From the NCBI RefSeq assembly GCF_014873145.1, contig NZ_JADBEK010000001.1, positions 6,510,001-6,574,000 of the forward strand: a DNA stretch of 64,000 nt, written 5' to 3'. This stretch comes from Nonomuraea angiospora (lineage in GTDB: Bacteria; Actinomycetota; Actinomycetes; Streptosporangiales; Streptosporangiaceae). The notes below the pieces were generated by a model. That model was not told where the DNA came from. It worked only from the letters and a program-made list of their open reading frames with translations, and made no database searches. Numbering within the stretch: position 1 is the first letter of the stretch; each line of letters opens with the position of its first letter. Position numbers and translations under genes: made by a program. Of the stretch, positions 1 through 9,086 are shown piece after piece.

Positions 1-390
1 GCCGCTGTAGTAGTTGCGCACGAGCTGCTGGGTGATCGTCGAACCGCCCTGGAGCTGCTGCCCGGTGACGGTGGACCAGACGGCCCGCGCGGTGCCCTTG
101 ACCGAGACGCCGCCGTCCTCGTAGAAGGAGCGGTTCTCGGCCGCGATGACCGCGTCCTGAACGTGCTTGGGCACCTTGGCCAGCTCGACGATCTTGCGGT
201 CGATGCCCCGGCGGGCGAGCACGGTCTTGCCGTCGCGGTAATAGATCACCGAACCCTGCGCGGTGGCCTGCTTCTGCGTGGAATCAGGAATGGGCGTCAG
301 CGCCCATGCGACCGCGAAAAGCCCGACGAGCACGAGGATTCCGGCGCCAAATGAAATCAGTAGAAGTCGGAGAACTCGTCGTTTTCGCAT
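1..390 (-). CDS. Class A penicillin-binding protein, N-terminal part (runs off left edge)
   Basis: Peptidoglycan glycosyltransferase of the bifunctional PBP1 type, acting on lipid II outside the membrane. Only the first 130 codons are present. Residues 1-6 are basic, about 7-30 form a membrane anchor, then the GT51 domain begins. Motif 1 is AAENRSFYEDGG with the catalytic Glu at E85 (the usual His of EDxxFxxH is Asp here), and motif 2 is GGSTITQQLVRNYY at 115-128. The ATG at 388-390 opens a basic-plus-hydrophobic N-terminus as expected. The transpeptidase half must lie to the left of the window. Domain identification is secure; whether the gene is intact cannot be seen. Confidence 0.9.
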   Translation of the reverse strand, partial: MRKRRVLRLLLISFGAGILVLVGLFAVAWALTPIPDSTQKQATAQGSVIYYRDGKTVLARRGIDRKIVELAKVPKHVQDAVIAAENRSFYEDGGVSVKGTARAVWSTVTGQQLQGGSTITQQLVRNYYSG

Positions 391-503
391 CCCGTTGCCA
401 CCACCGCTCCGCACCCTCGACCCCCTCAATCACCCCCGTGCGCTGGGCGAATGTCAAGGCTAAACGATCGATAACGGTGCCTCGTCCCTTAGCGATAGTA
501 CGG

Positions 504-983
504 CTACCGGTCACCGCGGCGCGGAACATCGGCGACCAACGGCAGCACTCGATAGGGAACCGGGGTGTCCAGGGCGATGATCGAATTAGTCCGGAGCACA
601 CCCTGTACATCAACGATTCGATCGATAACCCGCTGCAAATCGGCATTCGTCCGCGCCACCACGCGGCAGAGCAGATCGCTGTCGCCGGTGATCGTGTACA
701 CCTCCAGCACCTCGGGGATGGCGGCCAGCCGGTCGGCCACCGGGTCGTGCCCGGCGACCTGCCTTATCTCCATGCTGACAAACGCGGTGACGTCGTAGCC
801 GAGCGCCTCCGGCGACACGTCCGGCCCGAACCCGATGATCACGCCCCTGGCGACCAGCCGGTCCAGCCGGGCCTGAACGGTGCCGCGGGCCACGCCGAGC
901 CGGCGCGAGCATTCGAGCACCCCCAGGCGGGGCTCCTCCGTCATGAGGGTGATCAACCTGGCGTCCAGCTCATCGATCGTCAT
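504..983 (-). CDS. Lrp/AsnC-family transcriptional regulator
   Basis: A 159-residue regulator starting MTIDELDARLITLM. It has an N-terminal helix-turn-helix (about 5-60, including ECSRRLGVARGTVQARLDRL) and a C-terminal ligand-binding RAM domain (about 70-150). The reading frame stays open upstream, but this ATG gives the normal family length. It is divergent from hppD, 103 bp apart. An Lrp-type gene beside hpd is a recurring arrangement in actinomycetes, so control of tyrosine/4-hydroxyphenylpyruvate breakdown is a reasonable inference. An 8-bp palindrome CTGTACAG (985-992) sits immediately before its start and could be an autoregulatory site. Confidence 0.88.
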   Translation of the reverse strand: MTIDELDARLITLMTEEPRLGVLECSRRLGVARGTVQARLDRLVARGVIIGFGPDVSPEALGYDVTAFVSMEIRQVAGHDPVADRLAAIPEVLEVYTITGDSDLLCRVVARTNADLQRVIDRIVDVQGVLRTNSIIALDTPVPYRVLPLVADVPRRGDR

Positions 984-1041
984 ACTGTACAGATTTACCG
1001 GATATTTCGGAGGGCTGCTAGGCAGGTTGTTCACTGATTGA

Positions 1042-2196
<1,155 letters not shown>

Positions 2197-2230
2197 TTTG
2201 TCCCGACTTAGTGGTGGTCATCAGGACATC

Positions 2231-2671
2231 ATGGGAACACCACCGGGACTGGCGGGACGCTGGCGACGGTTGTTCGCCGGCGTCCTCGACTGGTTCATCG
2301 TCAACGTCATCGCCGCCCCCTTCAGCTGGTCGAGCTGGGAGTACGTCTGGGACCGGGGCAGAGGCGCCTGGGACCGTTACCCGGTGGGGCAGCCCTTCCT
2401 GGCCGCTCTCGTGGCCTTCCTGTACTTCTGGCTCCTGCATGCCTTTTGGAACGGCCAGACCCTCGGCAAGAGGCTGTTCGGCATGCGGGTCGTGCAGGAG
2501 AACGGCGCGCGGATCACCGTGGCGCAGGCCGCGGTGAGACAGATCGTCGAGTCCGCGCTCGTCTGGGTCTGCTGCGTGGGCACGCTGGTGGACCTCGGCT
2601 GGATCCTTTTCGACCCTCGCAAGCAGGCGGTACACGACAAGGCCGCCAGGACGGTCGTGGTGAATGCCTGA
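2231..2671 (+). CDS. RDD-family membrane protein
   Basis: A 146-residue integral membrane protein. The RDD signature is near the N-terminus (GLAGRWRRLFAGVLDW, with Arg and Asp at the membrane edge), followed by hydrophobic segments at about 20-35, 60-80 and 108-125, and the family motif GQTLGKRLFGMRVV between them. The C-terminal VWVCCVGTLVDLGWIL resembles the last helix of the family. Function is unknown; RDD proteins are proposed transporters. A TTG at 2198 is a possible upstream start, but the ATG gives a better N-terminus. It follows hppD by 34 bp on the same strand and may be co-transcribed. Confidence 0.85.
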   Translation: MGTPPGLAGRWRRLFAGVLDWFIVNVIAAPFSWSSWEYVWDRGRGAWDRYPVGQPFLAALVAFLYFWLLHAFWNGQTLGKRLFGMRVVQENGARITVAQAAVRQIVESALVWVCCVGTLVDLGWILFDPRKQAVHDKAARTVVVNA

Positions 2672-2716
2672 CTCAGCGTAAGATTTTGGTCACGATCCGA
2701 AGGGGGCACCTTGCCG

Positions 2717-4129
2717 ATGCGTTTCGACAGACGCGGGGTGGCACTGCTGGCCACGCTGAGCGTGCTGGCCTGTGCGCCCACCGACGGCCGGCCGGCGCAC
2801 GCTGACGAGCCGCCCGCCGTCGCCGGCTACCGACCGGGCGCCGCCGGCATCGGCGACCCCGACTTCCCCGACGACGGCAACGGCGGCTACGACGTCTCCC
2901 ACTACGACCTGGCCGTCGACTACACCCCGAAGACCAAGCAGCTCGAGGGGCAGACCACCATCCAGGCCGCCGCCACCCAAAACCTGTCGAGCTTCAACCT
3001 CGACCTGGCCGGCTACGACGTGCGCAAGGTCACCGTCGACAGCGCGGCGGCGAGGTTCAGGCGGGAGGGCGACGAGCTCACCGTGACCCCCGCCCGCCCG
3101 CTCGGCAACCGGTCCCGCTTCACCGTCAAGGTCGTCTACGGCGGGCGGCCCAAGGCCGCCATGGACAGCGCCAACCTCGGCACGTACGGGTTCATCCCGA
3201 CCTCGGACGGCGCGTTCGTGGCCTCCGAGCCCAACGGCTCCAAGACCTGGTTCCCCAACAACGACCACCCGGCCGACAAGGCCACCTTCGACTTCGCGAT
3301 CACCGTGCCCGCCGGGCTGACCGCCGTGTCCAACGGGGAGCTCCAGGGCCGGCCCACGACCACCGGCGGCAAGACCACCTACCGGTGGCGCGAGCGCCAG
3401 CCGATGGCGACCTACCTGGCGACCGCCACGCTCGGCAAGTTCGACCTGCGCCAGGGCCGCACCCCCGGTGGCATCCCGGAGTACGCCGCCGTCGATCCCA
3501 AGTTCAAGAGCTCGCTCGACAGGCTCTACACGATCTCCGGCGAGGTCACCGACTACTGGTCGACGGTCTTCGGCCCCTACCCGTTCTCCTCGACCGGCGG
3601 CATCATCGACGACTACATGGCCGGCTACGCCCTGGAGACCCAGACCAAGCCGCTCTACGGCGGCTTCGAGCCCGACGCGACCATCGTCGCGCACGAGCTG
3701 GCCCACCAGTGGTTCGGCGACAGCCTCACCCTCAAGCGCTGGAAGGACCTCTGGCTCAACGAGGGCTTCGCCACCTACGCGGAGTGGCTGTGGCAGGAGC
3801 ACAAGGGCACGAAGACCGCCGAGGCCATCTTCAAGGAGCTCCACGCCCGCCCGGCCGACGACCCGATGTGGGCCTACCCGCCGGGGCGGGCCAAGCCCTC
3901 CGACCTGTTCAACGCGTCGGTCTACACGCGCGGCGCCATGACGCTGCAGGCCCTGCGCGACGCGATCGGCGACGACACCTTCTTCAGGCTGCTCAGGACG
4001 TGGACCGCCGACCACCGCTACGGTCACGTCACGACGGAGCAGTTCATCGCCCTCGCCGAGCAACTGTCGGGCAAAAACCTCCGCCCGCTCTTCGACGCCT
4101 GGCTCTTCCAGCCCCGCCGCCCCAGCTGA
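2717..4129 (+). CDS. Secreted M1-family zinc metallopeptidase
   Basis: Aminopeptidase-N-like protein of about 470 residues, shorter than full M1 aminopeptidases because the C-terminal ERAP-like domain is absent; this compact form is common in actinomycetes. The zinc site is complete: HELAH at 326-330 and the third ligand E349 in NEGFATYAEW, giving HExxH-X18-E. The N-terminus is an export signal with a lipobox-like VLAC (C19), so it is probably an exported lipoprotein. The start could be the ATG at 2717 or the TTG at 2711; an AGGGGG ribosome binding site (2701-2706) serves either. Substrate is unknown. Confidence 0.92.
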   Translation: MRFDRRGVALLATLSVLACAPTDGRPAHADEPPAVAGYRPGAAGIGDPDFPDDGNGGYDVSHYDLAVDYTPKTKQLEGQTTIQAAATQNLSSFNLDLAGYDVRKVTVDSAAARFRREGDELTVTPARPLGNRSRFTVKVVYGGRPKAAMDSANLGTYGFIPTSDGAFVASEPNGSKTWFPNNDHPADKATFDFAITVPAGLTAVSNGELQGRPTTTGGKTTYRWRERQPMATYLATATLGKFDLRQGRTPGGIPEYAAVDPKFKSSLDRLYTISGEVTDYWSTVFGPYPFSSTGGIIDDYMAGYALETQTKPLYGGFEPDATIVAHELAHQWFGDSLTLKRWKDLWLNEGFATYAEWLWQEHKGTKTAEAIFKELHARPADDPMWAYPPGRAKPSDLFNASVYTRGAMTLQALRDAIGDDTFFRLLRTWTADHRYGHVTTEQFIALAEQLSGKNLRPLFDAWLFQPRRPS

Positions 4130-4201
4130 CCTGGGGCGAAACGCTTCCCGTCGCTCGATCCAAGTATGGAGGTAAGGCGAACGACGAAGGGAGCGAGGCC
4201 A

Positions 4202-4750
4202 GTGCGCCTCAACGAAGACCCCGCGGCCTTTGAGGCCTTCTATCGCCGCCACGTCGATGCCGTCATGCGTTTCGTGGTCCGGCGGGTGAGCGACCCTCAC
4301 CTCGCCGCCGACCTGACGGCGGACATCTTCCTGGCGGTCCTTGACTCGGCGCACACCTACGTGCCCGGCCGGGGCACCGAGATCGCCTGGCTGTACGGCG
4401 TCGCGCGCAACATCGTGTCGGCCCGGCACCGGCAGGCCGCCCGGGAGGCGCGGGCGAATGGCCGCGTCGCCGGCCGCCGGCTGATGGACGACGACGACCT
4501 CGTGCGGATGGAGGAGCGGATCGACGCCGAGCGCCGGCTGCGCGGCTCCCTGGAGGCCATGCGCGGCCTGCCGGAGGGCGAGCGCGCGGTGCTGGAGCTC
4601 GTCGCGATCGACCAGCTCACCGTCGCCGAGGTCGCCGAGGTCCTGGGGATCAGGCAGGTGACCGTACGAGTCAGATTGCACCGGGCAAGACGGGCCCTTG
4701 AACGCGTCGCTTCGCCGTCGGCACCCGTGTACGTGGAGGGACAGGCATGA
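4202..4750 (+). CDS. ECF-type RNA polymerase sigma factor
   Basis: Sigma-70-family factor of about 182 residues. Region 2 is around AAFEAFYRRHVDAVMRFVVR and DLTADIFLAVLD. Region 4 is LPEGERAVLELVAIDQLTVAEVAEVLGI followed by the helix RQVTVRVRLHRARRAL. The GTG at 4202 is chosen because AAGGGAG lies 8 nt upstream and the protein then starts at the conserved core; an in-frame ATG at 4166 would add 12 residues. The stop overlaps the next start by 4 nt (ATGA), so the pair is translationally coupled. The downstream membrane protein is the probable regulator or target. Confidence 0.93.
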   Translation: MRLNEDPAAFEAFYRRHVDAVMRFVVRRVSDPHLAADLTADIFLAVLDSAHTYVPGRGTEIAWLYGVARNIVSARHRQAAREARANGRVAGRRLMDDDDLVRMEERIDAERRLRGSLEAMRGLPEGERAVLELVAIDQLTVAEVAEVLGIRQVTVRVRLHRARRALERVASPSAPVYVEGQA

Positions 4751-5409
4751 GCAATTTCGAGGAGCGCCTTCTCAGTGCACTCAAGGAAGAGATCACGACG
4801 AGAACGGCGGAGGACGACGTGACGACGACCGTGACACCGGTCAGGCGTGGCTCCCGGCGGCGCTACGTGGGGCTGTCCGCCGCGCTGGCGGGGGTCGCGG
4901 CGGCCGCCACCGCGACGGCGGTGGTGCTGTCCGGGCTCGGCGGCAGCCCGGCGTACGCGGTGACCACGGGGGCGGACGGGGTGATCACCGTGCGGATCAA
5001 CAAGTTCGACGACCCGGAGGGGCTGCGGGCCGACCTGGCCGAGGCCGGGGTCACGGCGGTCGTCGACTACCTGCCCGAGGGGCAGACCTGCAAGGAGCCG
5101 CGTGGCGCGAACGGGAACGGCCCTGGTGAGTTCTCGGTGAGCTTCGGCCGGTCGAGCGGCGTGACCTCGTTCATGATCGAGAAGGGGGAGGTGCCGGAGG
5201 GCTCGACGCTGGTGATGGCGGTCTCGAAGAGCAAGGCCGGCGACGACCAGCCGCCGTTCGGGATGTCGCTCACCATCGTGAAGGGGCCGGTCGCGCCCTG
5301 CGAGCCGACCGCGATGCCCGGTCCCGGCACCCAGGACGGCGGGGGCGGCCTGCACACCAGCACCGGGGACGAGGGCCAGGGCCCCAGCAACGACTCGGCG
5401 ACCGAATAA
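4747..5409 (+). CDS. Membrane-anchored protein coupled to the ECF sigma factor
   Basis: A 220-residue protein with an acidic, polar N-terminus (1-35), one transmembrane segment (about 41-62, rich in Ala/Val) and a periplasmic/outer domain of about 155 residues ending in a Gly/Ser/Asp-rich tail. The arrangement (cytoplasmic head, single helix, 4-nt overlap with a sigma gene) is what is expected of an anti-sigma factor. However, I see no zinc-binding HxxxCxxC motif, so the anti-sigma role is inference only. Two Cys in the outer domain could form a disulfide. I do not recognise the outer domain. Confidence 0.75.
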   Translation: MSNFEERLLSALKEEITTRTAEDDVTTTVTPVRRGSRRRYVGLSAALAGVAAAATATAVVLSGLGGSPAYAVTTGADGVITVRINKFDDPEGLRADLAEAGVTAVVDYLPEGQTCKEPRGANGNGPGEFSVSFGRSSGVTSFMIEKGEVPEGSTLVMAVSKSKAGDDQPPFGMSLTIVKGPVAPCEPTAMPGPGTQDGGGGLHTSTGDEGQGPSNDSATE

Positions 5410-5419
5410 CCCACCCGTC

Positions 5420-5446
5420 CGGGCCTGCCCGGGCGCCTGAGGCCCG
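5420..5446. terminator. Hairpin between convergent genes
   Basis: CGGGCCT (5420-5426) pairs with AGGCCCG (5440-5446) across a 13-nt loop that itself contains the palindrome GCCCGGGC. It lies between convergent genes (stop at 5409, next stop at 5516), where a bidirectional terminator is expected. There is no T-tract. The second arm is reused in the tandem repeats just downstream. Confidence 0.5.
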
Positions 5447-5472
5447 GTTTGAGGCCCGGTTTGAGGCCCGGT
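5438..5472. repeat. Three tandem copies of a 12-bp unit
   Basis: The unit TGAGGCCCGGTT occurs at 5438-5449 and 5450-5461, with a third copy at 5462-5472 diverging at its last base. Every copy contains AGGCCCG, which can pair with CGGGCCT at 5420-5426, so the array offers alternative hairpin partners. Confidence 0.8.
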
Positions 5473-5515
5473 GGCCCTCCCGAGCAGATGGGGTCGCCGG
5501 GCCTTCAGGCTTGGG

Positions 5516-6715
5516 TCACGGGCCCGGGCTGGAGAACACCAGGACGGACGCGGTGAACCCGTGCACATGGTTGTGGCCCGCCACCGGCCCGACCTCGCCG
5601 GCCGCGAAGAACCCGGCCATGCCGATGGGCCCCAGCGTGTCACGCAGGGCGACCGGGTCGTGGTCGGCCGTGCCGAACATGGCCGAGCCCCGCCCGTTGC
5701 ACGAGAACAGCAGCGCCCCGTCCACCTTGCCGAGCTGCTCCCGATGGGCGTCCAGCAGGTCGTACAGGTCCTCGTCGGCGGTGGCCGCGTCGCGTACCTG
5801 GAAGCGCACGGTCCTGCCGATCTCCACGATGTCGCCGATGGCCACCGCCTCGCGTTCGGGATCGATGCCGATGACTCCCCTGATGAGGAAGTCGCCGCGT
5901 TCGTGGCGCTCGGCGTACTCGTCCATGGCCACGCCGATCTGCAGGCCGGAGGCGACCAGCTCGCGGTCGTCCTCGTCCAGTTCGCTGACGATGTCCTCCA
6001 GCCGGGCCAGCGCGGGCTGCCCGGCCAGCTCCAGCAGCAGGTTGTCCTCCGACGCGGTGACGACCATGCTGGGGCCGATCGGGCGGCAGCCCTGGCTGAC
6101 GACGGTGCTGATCCTGACCGGGCCGCTGATCAGCACGCCGATCGCGCCCTCGGTGTAGACCTCGCCGTCGGCGAACAGCCGTACGGAGCCCCGTCCCTGC
6201 AACCCGTTGGCCAGCCCGCCGATCAGCGGCAGGTCGCCGAGCACGTCGACGGAGCGCTCGACGAAGGCGTCGGTCGGAAACGTGTACGGATCGGCGAGCA
6301 GGATCGCGACATGATCATCGGCGCCTCGCTCGGGCAGCCCGACCACCACGAACCTGTCCTCGGCCGCCAGCGTCTCCAGCTGGAAGGTCGTCAGCCTGGC
6401 GCCGTCCAAGGTCGCCGCCCACGCGCTCACCGCGGGCAGCAGCTCGACCCCCTGTCCGTCGCCGATCACCCCCGTGGCGCTGCATCCGACCACGTGCGCG
6501 TCGGGCGCGAGCCTCATAGCGGCCTCACCGGCCCGCGCGACGTCCTCGGGATCATCGCCGCAGATGAAGAAACAGACCAGGTCGGCCCGGCCACTGAGCC
6601 TCGACAGGGCCTGGCCCACGGCGGTCTCCGCGGCCCCCACCAGGTCGGAACCCACGGCGAGGCCGTCGGCGAAGCGGCTAGTCATAACGGCCACGAGTCT
6701 CGCCTCCCTCGACAT
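5516..6715 (-). CDS. FIST domain-containing sensory protein
   Basis: A 399-residue soluble protein with an N-terminal FIST domain (about 25-220, including VVGCSATGVIGDG and LPLIGGLANG) followed by the FIST C-terminal domain (about 225-385, including GALLFSCNGRGSAMFG and GFFAAGEVGPV). FIST domains are proposed small-ligand sensors in signal transduction; no output domain is fused here and no kinase is adjacent, so its partner is unknown. The ATG at 6715 is annotated. A GTG at 6694 has a stronger ribosome binding site (GGGAGG, 8 nt) and may be the true start, shortening the protein by 7 residues. Confidence 0.87.
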   Translation of the reverse strand: MSREARLVAVMTSRFADGLAVGSDLVGAAETAVGQALSRLSGRADLVCFFICGDDPEDVARAGEAAMRLAPDAHVVGCSATGVIGDGQGVELLPAVSAWAATLDGARLTTFQLETLAAEDRFVVVGLPERGADDHVAILLADPYTFPTDAFVERSVDVLGDLPLIGGLANGLQGRGSVRLFADGEVYTEGAIGVLISGPVRISTVVSQGCRPIGPSMVVTASEDNLLLELAGQPALARLEDIVSELDEDDRELVASGLQIGVAMDEYAERHERGDFLIRGVIGIDPEREAVAIGDIVEIGRTVRFQVRDAATADEDLYDLLDAHREQLGKVDGALLFSCNGRGSAMFGTADHDPVALRDTLGPIGMAGFFAAGEVGPVAGHNHVHGFTASVLVFSSPGP

Positions 6716-6856
6716 GTCAAAGTTCCCTAGGCCCGATTCTCCCCACTAAAAGGACAAGCACGCGCACGAAACGTCACGCAATGGTCGAGATCCGAAATCT
6801 GCGCCAGATGCGAAACTCTCTGCCGCATTGCTCGCGGGGGACGTAGTCTCGTTCCC

Positions 6857-8248
6857 GTGCATCAGCCACGTATTCTCCGCGAGTTGCGAGAGAGCGGCCA
6901 CGTTCATCGCACCGTCAAAGCCGAAGTCCGGGAGAACCTGCTGGCCAAGCTGCGGGCAGGCGAGCCACGATTCCCCGGCATCGTGGGCTTCGACGACTCC
7001 GTCCTGCCGCACCTGGAGCGGGCCCTGCTCGCCGGGCACGACCTGGTCCTCCTCGGTGAGCGGGGCCAGGGCAAGACCCGGCTCATCCGTACCGTCACGG
7101 GTTTGCTGGACGAATGGACCCCAGTCGTCGAAGGTTGCGAGATCAACGACCATCCGTACGCGCCGGCCTGCACGCGCTGTCAGGCCCTCGCGCGGGAGCT
7201 GGGGGACGAGCTGCCGGTCGCGTGGAAGCACCGCGACGAGCGCTACGGCGAGAAACTCGCCACGCCCGACACCTCCGTGGGCGACCTGATCGGCGACGTC
7301 GACCCGATCAAGATCGCTGAGGGGCGCACGCTGGGCGACCCCGAGACCGTCCACTACGGCCTCGTCCCCCGCACCAACCGCGGTGTCTTCTCCGTCAACG
7401 AGCTGCCCGACCTGGCCGAGCGCATCCAGGTGTCGCTGCTCAACGTGCTGGAGGAGCGCGACATCCAGGTACGCGGCTACAACCTGCGGCTCCCGCTCGA
7501 CATCCTGCTCATCGCCAGCGCCAACCCCGAGGACTACACCAACAGGGGCCGGATCATCACCCCGCTGAAGGACCGCTTCGGCGCCGAGATCCGCACCCAC
7601 TACCCGCTGACCGTCGAGGACGAGCTGACGCTCATCCGCCAGGAGTCCGTGCCGGACATCGGGGCCGACGTCCCCGAACACCTGGTCGAGGTCATCGCCA
7701 GGTTCACCCGGCTGGTACGCGAGTCCACGGCGGTGGACGCCCGTTCCGGCGTGTCGGCGCGCTTCTCGATCGCCGCCGCCGAGACCGCCGCGGCCTCGGC
7801 CGTGCGCAGGGCGGCGCTGACGGGCGAGGAGCAGGCCGTCACGCGCGTGGTCGACCTGGCCTCGGTGGTCCACAGCCTGCGGGGCAAGGTGGAGTTCGAG
7901 GTGAGCGAGGAGGGCAGGGAGACCGAGATCCTCGCCCACCTGCTGCGCCGGGCCACGGCGGAGACGTTCAGGACCCGGCTGGGCGGCATGGACCTGTCGG
8001 CGATCATCGACAAGTTCTCCGAGGGCGCCCAGGTGGAGTCGGGCGAGCTGGTCGCCGCCGGCGAGCTGCTCCACCGGATGGGCCCGGTCACGGGCCTGGC
8101 GAAGGTCATGTCCAAGCTCGGCATGGGCGCGGGCGAGGAGTCGCCGGGGCACGCGGCAGCAGCCCTGGAGTTCGCGCTGGAGGGTCTTTACCTCATGCGG
8201 CGCCTGTCCAAGGAAGACCTTGACGGCGTGAGCGTCTACCGCACATGA
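6857..8248 (+). CDS. MoxR/magnesium-chelatase-like AAA+ ATPase
   Basis: A 463-residue AAA+ protein of the ChlI/MoxR clade. Walker A is GERGQGKT (67-74). The Walker B-like segment is GVFSVNELPDL (176-186), in the helix-2-insert style of Mg-chelatase I subunits, followed by LLNVLEERDIQVRG and sensor 1 ASANPEDYTNRGR (220-232). An inserted CEINDHPYAPACTRCQ (94-109) holds three Cys and one His and could bind a metal. MoxR ATPases usually work with a VWA protein as chaperone or metal-insertion machines; the VWA gene lies at 9087, beyond one small secreted-protein gene. The start is GTG. Confidence 0.9.
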   Translation: MHQPRILRELRESGHVHRTVKAEVRENLLAKLRAGEPRFPGIVGFDDSVLPHLERALLAGHDLVLLGERGQGKTRLIRTVTGLLDEWTPVVEGCEINDHPYAPACTRCQALARELGDELPVAWKHRDERYGEKLATPDTSVGDLIGDVDPIKIAEGRTLGDPETVHYGLVPRTNRGVFSVNELPDLAERIQVSLLNVLEERDIQVRGYNLRLPLDILLIASANPEDYTNRGRIITPLKDRFGAEIRTHYPLTVEDELTLIRQESVPDIGADVPEHLVEVIARFTRLVRESTAVDARSGVSARFSIAAAETAAASAVRRAALTGEEQAVTRVVDLASVVHSLRGKVEFEVSEEGRETEILAHLLRRATAETFRTRLGGMDLSAIIDKFSEGAQVESGELVAAGELLHRMGPVTGLAKVMSKLGMGAGEESPGHAAAALEFALEGLYLMRRLSKEDLDGVSVYRT

Positions 8249-8309
8249 ACATATCGGCGGTCTTCCGCGTCATAGTGGATAGCTGATCACACCGACCGGG
8301 AGGCCGCCC

Positions 8310-9056
8310 ATGCGCCTGCTTGCCTGCGCCACCGCTCTTGCCATGGGTTTCGTCGCCGTGCCCGCCTCCGCCGAGGCCACAGCGGCCAAGGTCGTGTACG
8401 GGTACGCCTGGGCAGACGGCGAGGGGCACCTGCGGATCGTCCCCAAGTCGGCCACTTTCGTGCGGAAGGGCGAGTTCCGGAGCTACCGGCTCAAGCCGGT
8501 GGCCGGGGCCCAGGAGGTGCGGCTCGACTACACCGGCGCCTCCTTCGGCCGGGTCACGGTGGCGTGCGACCTGAAGGAGACCGAGGGCCAGGTGGCCCTG
8601 GACGCCAAGGGGCTGGGCCGGACGGCCTGCGAGGCCGGGGATCTGACCGACGGGCTGGCCCGCGGCCCCGTTCCGCTCCGCGTCGAATACCGGGGCGCCG
8701 ACGCCGTCAAGATCAACGAGTTCCTGGTCACCGAGTGGCCGGGCGCGCGTACCGCCCGCGGCACGCTCAAGCGCGTCAACGACACGACGGTCCTGTTCAC
8801 GACCGGCGGAAAGACGGTCAAGCTCGGGTACACGCACGCCACGAGCTTCTACCGGACCACCGCGCGCTGCCGGGACGGGTGGCTGGCGGGCAGGCCGGTC
8901 AACGCCGACAAGCAGGGGCTCGGCAAGAAGTCGTGCACCTCGGCGGACCTGACCAGGGCCCTCAAGGCGGCCCGGCACCCCGTACTGGTGAAGATCGACT
9001 ACACCCCCGAGGCCGGGGGCGTCAACGAGGTGTGGGAGGTCTTCGGGGACGCGTAA
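8310..9056 (+). CDS. Secreted protein of unknown function with an internal duplication
   Basis: A 248-residue protein with a signal peptide (MRLLACATALAMGFVAVPASA, cleavage about residue 21). The mature part is two similar halves of about 85-90 residues. Both have a hydrophobic strand (VRLDYTG / VKLGYTH), a first Cys (VACDL / ARCRDG), a second Cys followed by an Asp-Leu (GRTACEAGDL / KKSCTSADL), a V-R-V/V-K-I strand and a closing (I/V)NE(F/V)xxx(E/V) motif. One disulfide per repeat is likely. It sits between an AAA+ ATPase and its presumed VWA partner on the same strand, which suggests co-expression. I do not recognise the family. Confidence 0.8.
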   Translation: MRLLACATALAMGFVAVPASAEATAAKVVYGYAWADGEGHLRIVPKSATFVRKGEFRSYRLKPVAGAQEVRLDYTGASFGRVTVACDLKETEGQVALDAKGLGRTACEAGDLTDGLARGPVPLRVEYRGADAVKINEFLVTEWPGARTARGTLKRVNDTTVLFTTGGKTVKLGYTHATSFYRTTARCRDGWLAGRPVNADKQGLGKKSCTSADLTRALKAARHPVLVKIDYTPEAGGVNEVWEVFGDA

Positions 9057-9086
9057 ACGGGCGGATCGGGTTAGCGTTAGTGCGTG

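Noticed and set aside
2690..4681. Long minus-strand frame (663 codons)
   Set aside because: It covers the M1 peptidase and sigma genes on the other strand and has no family motif.
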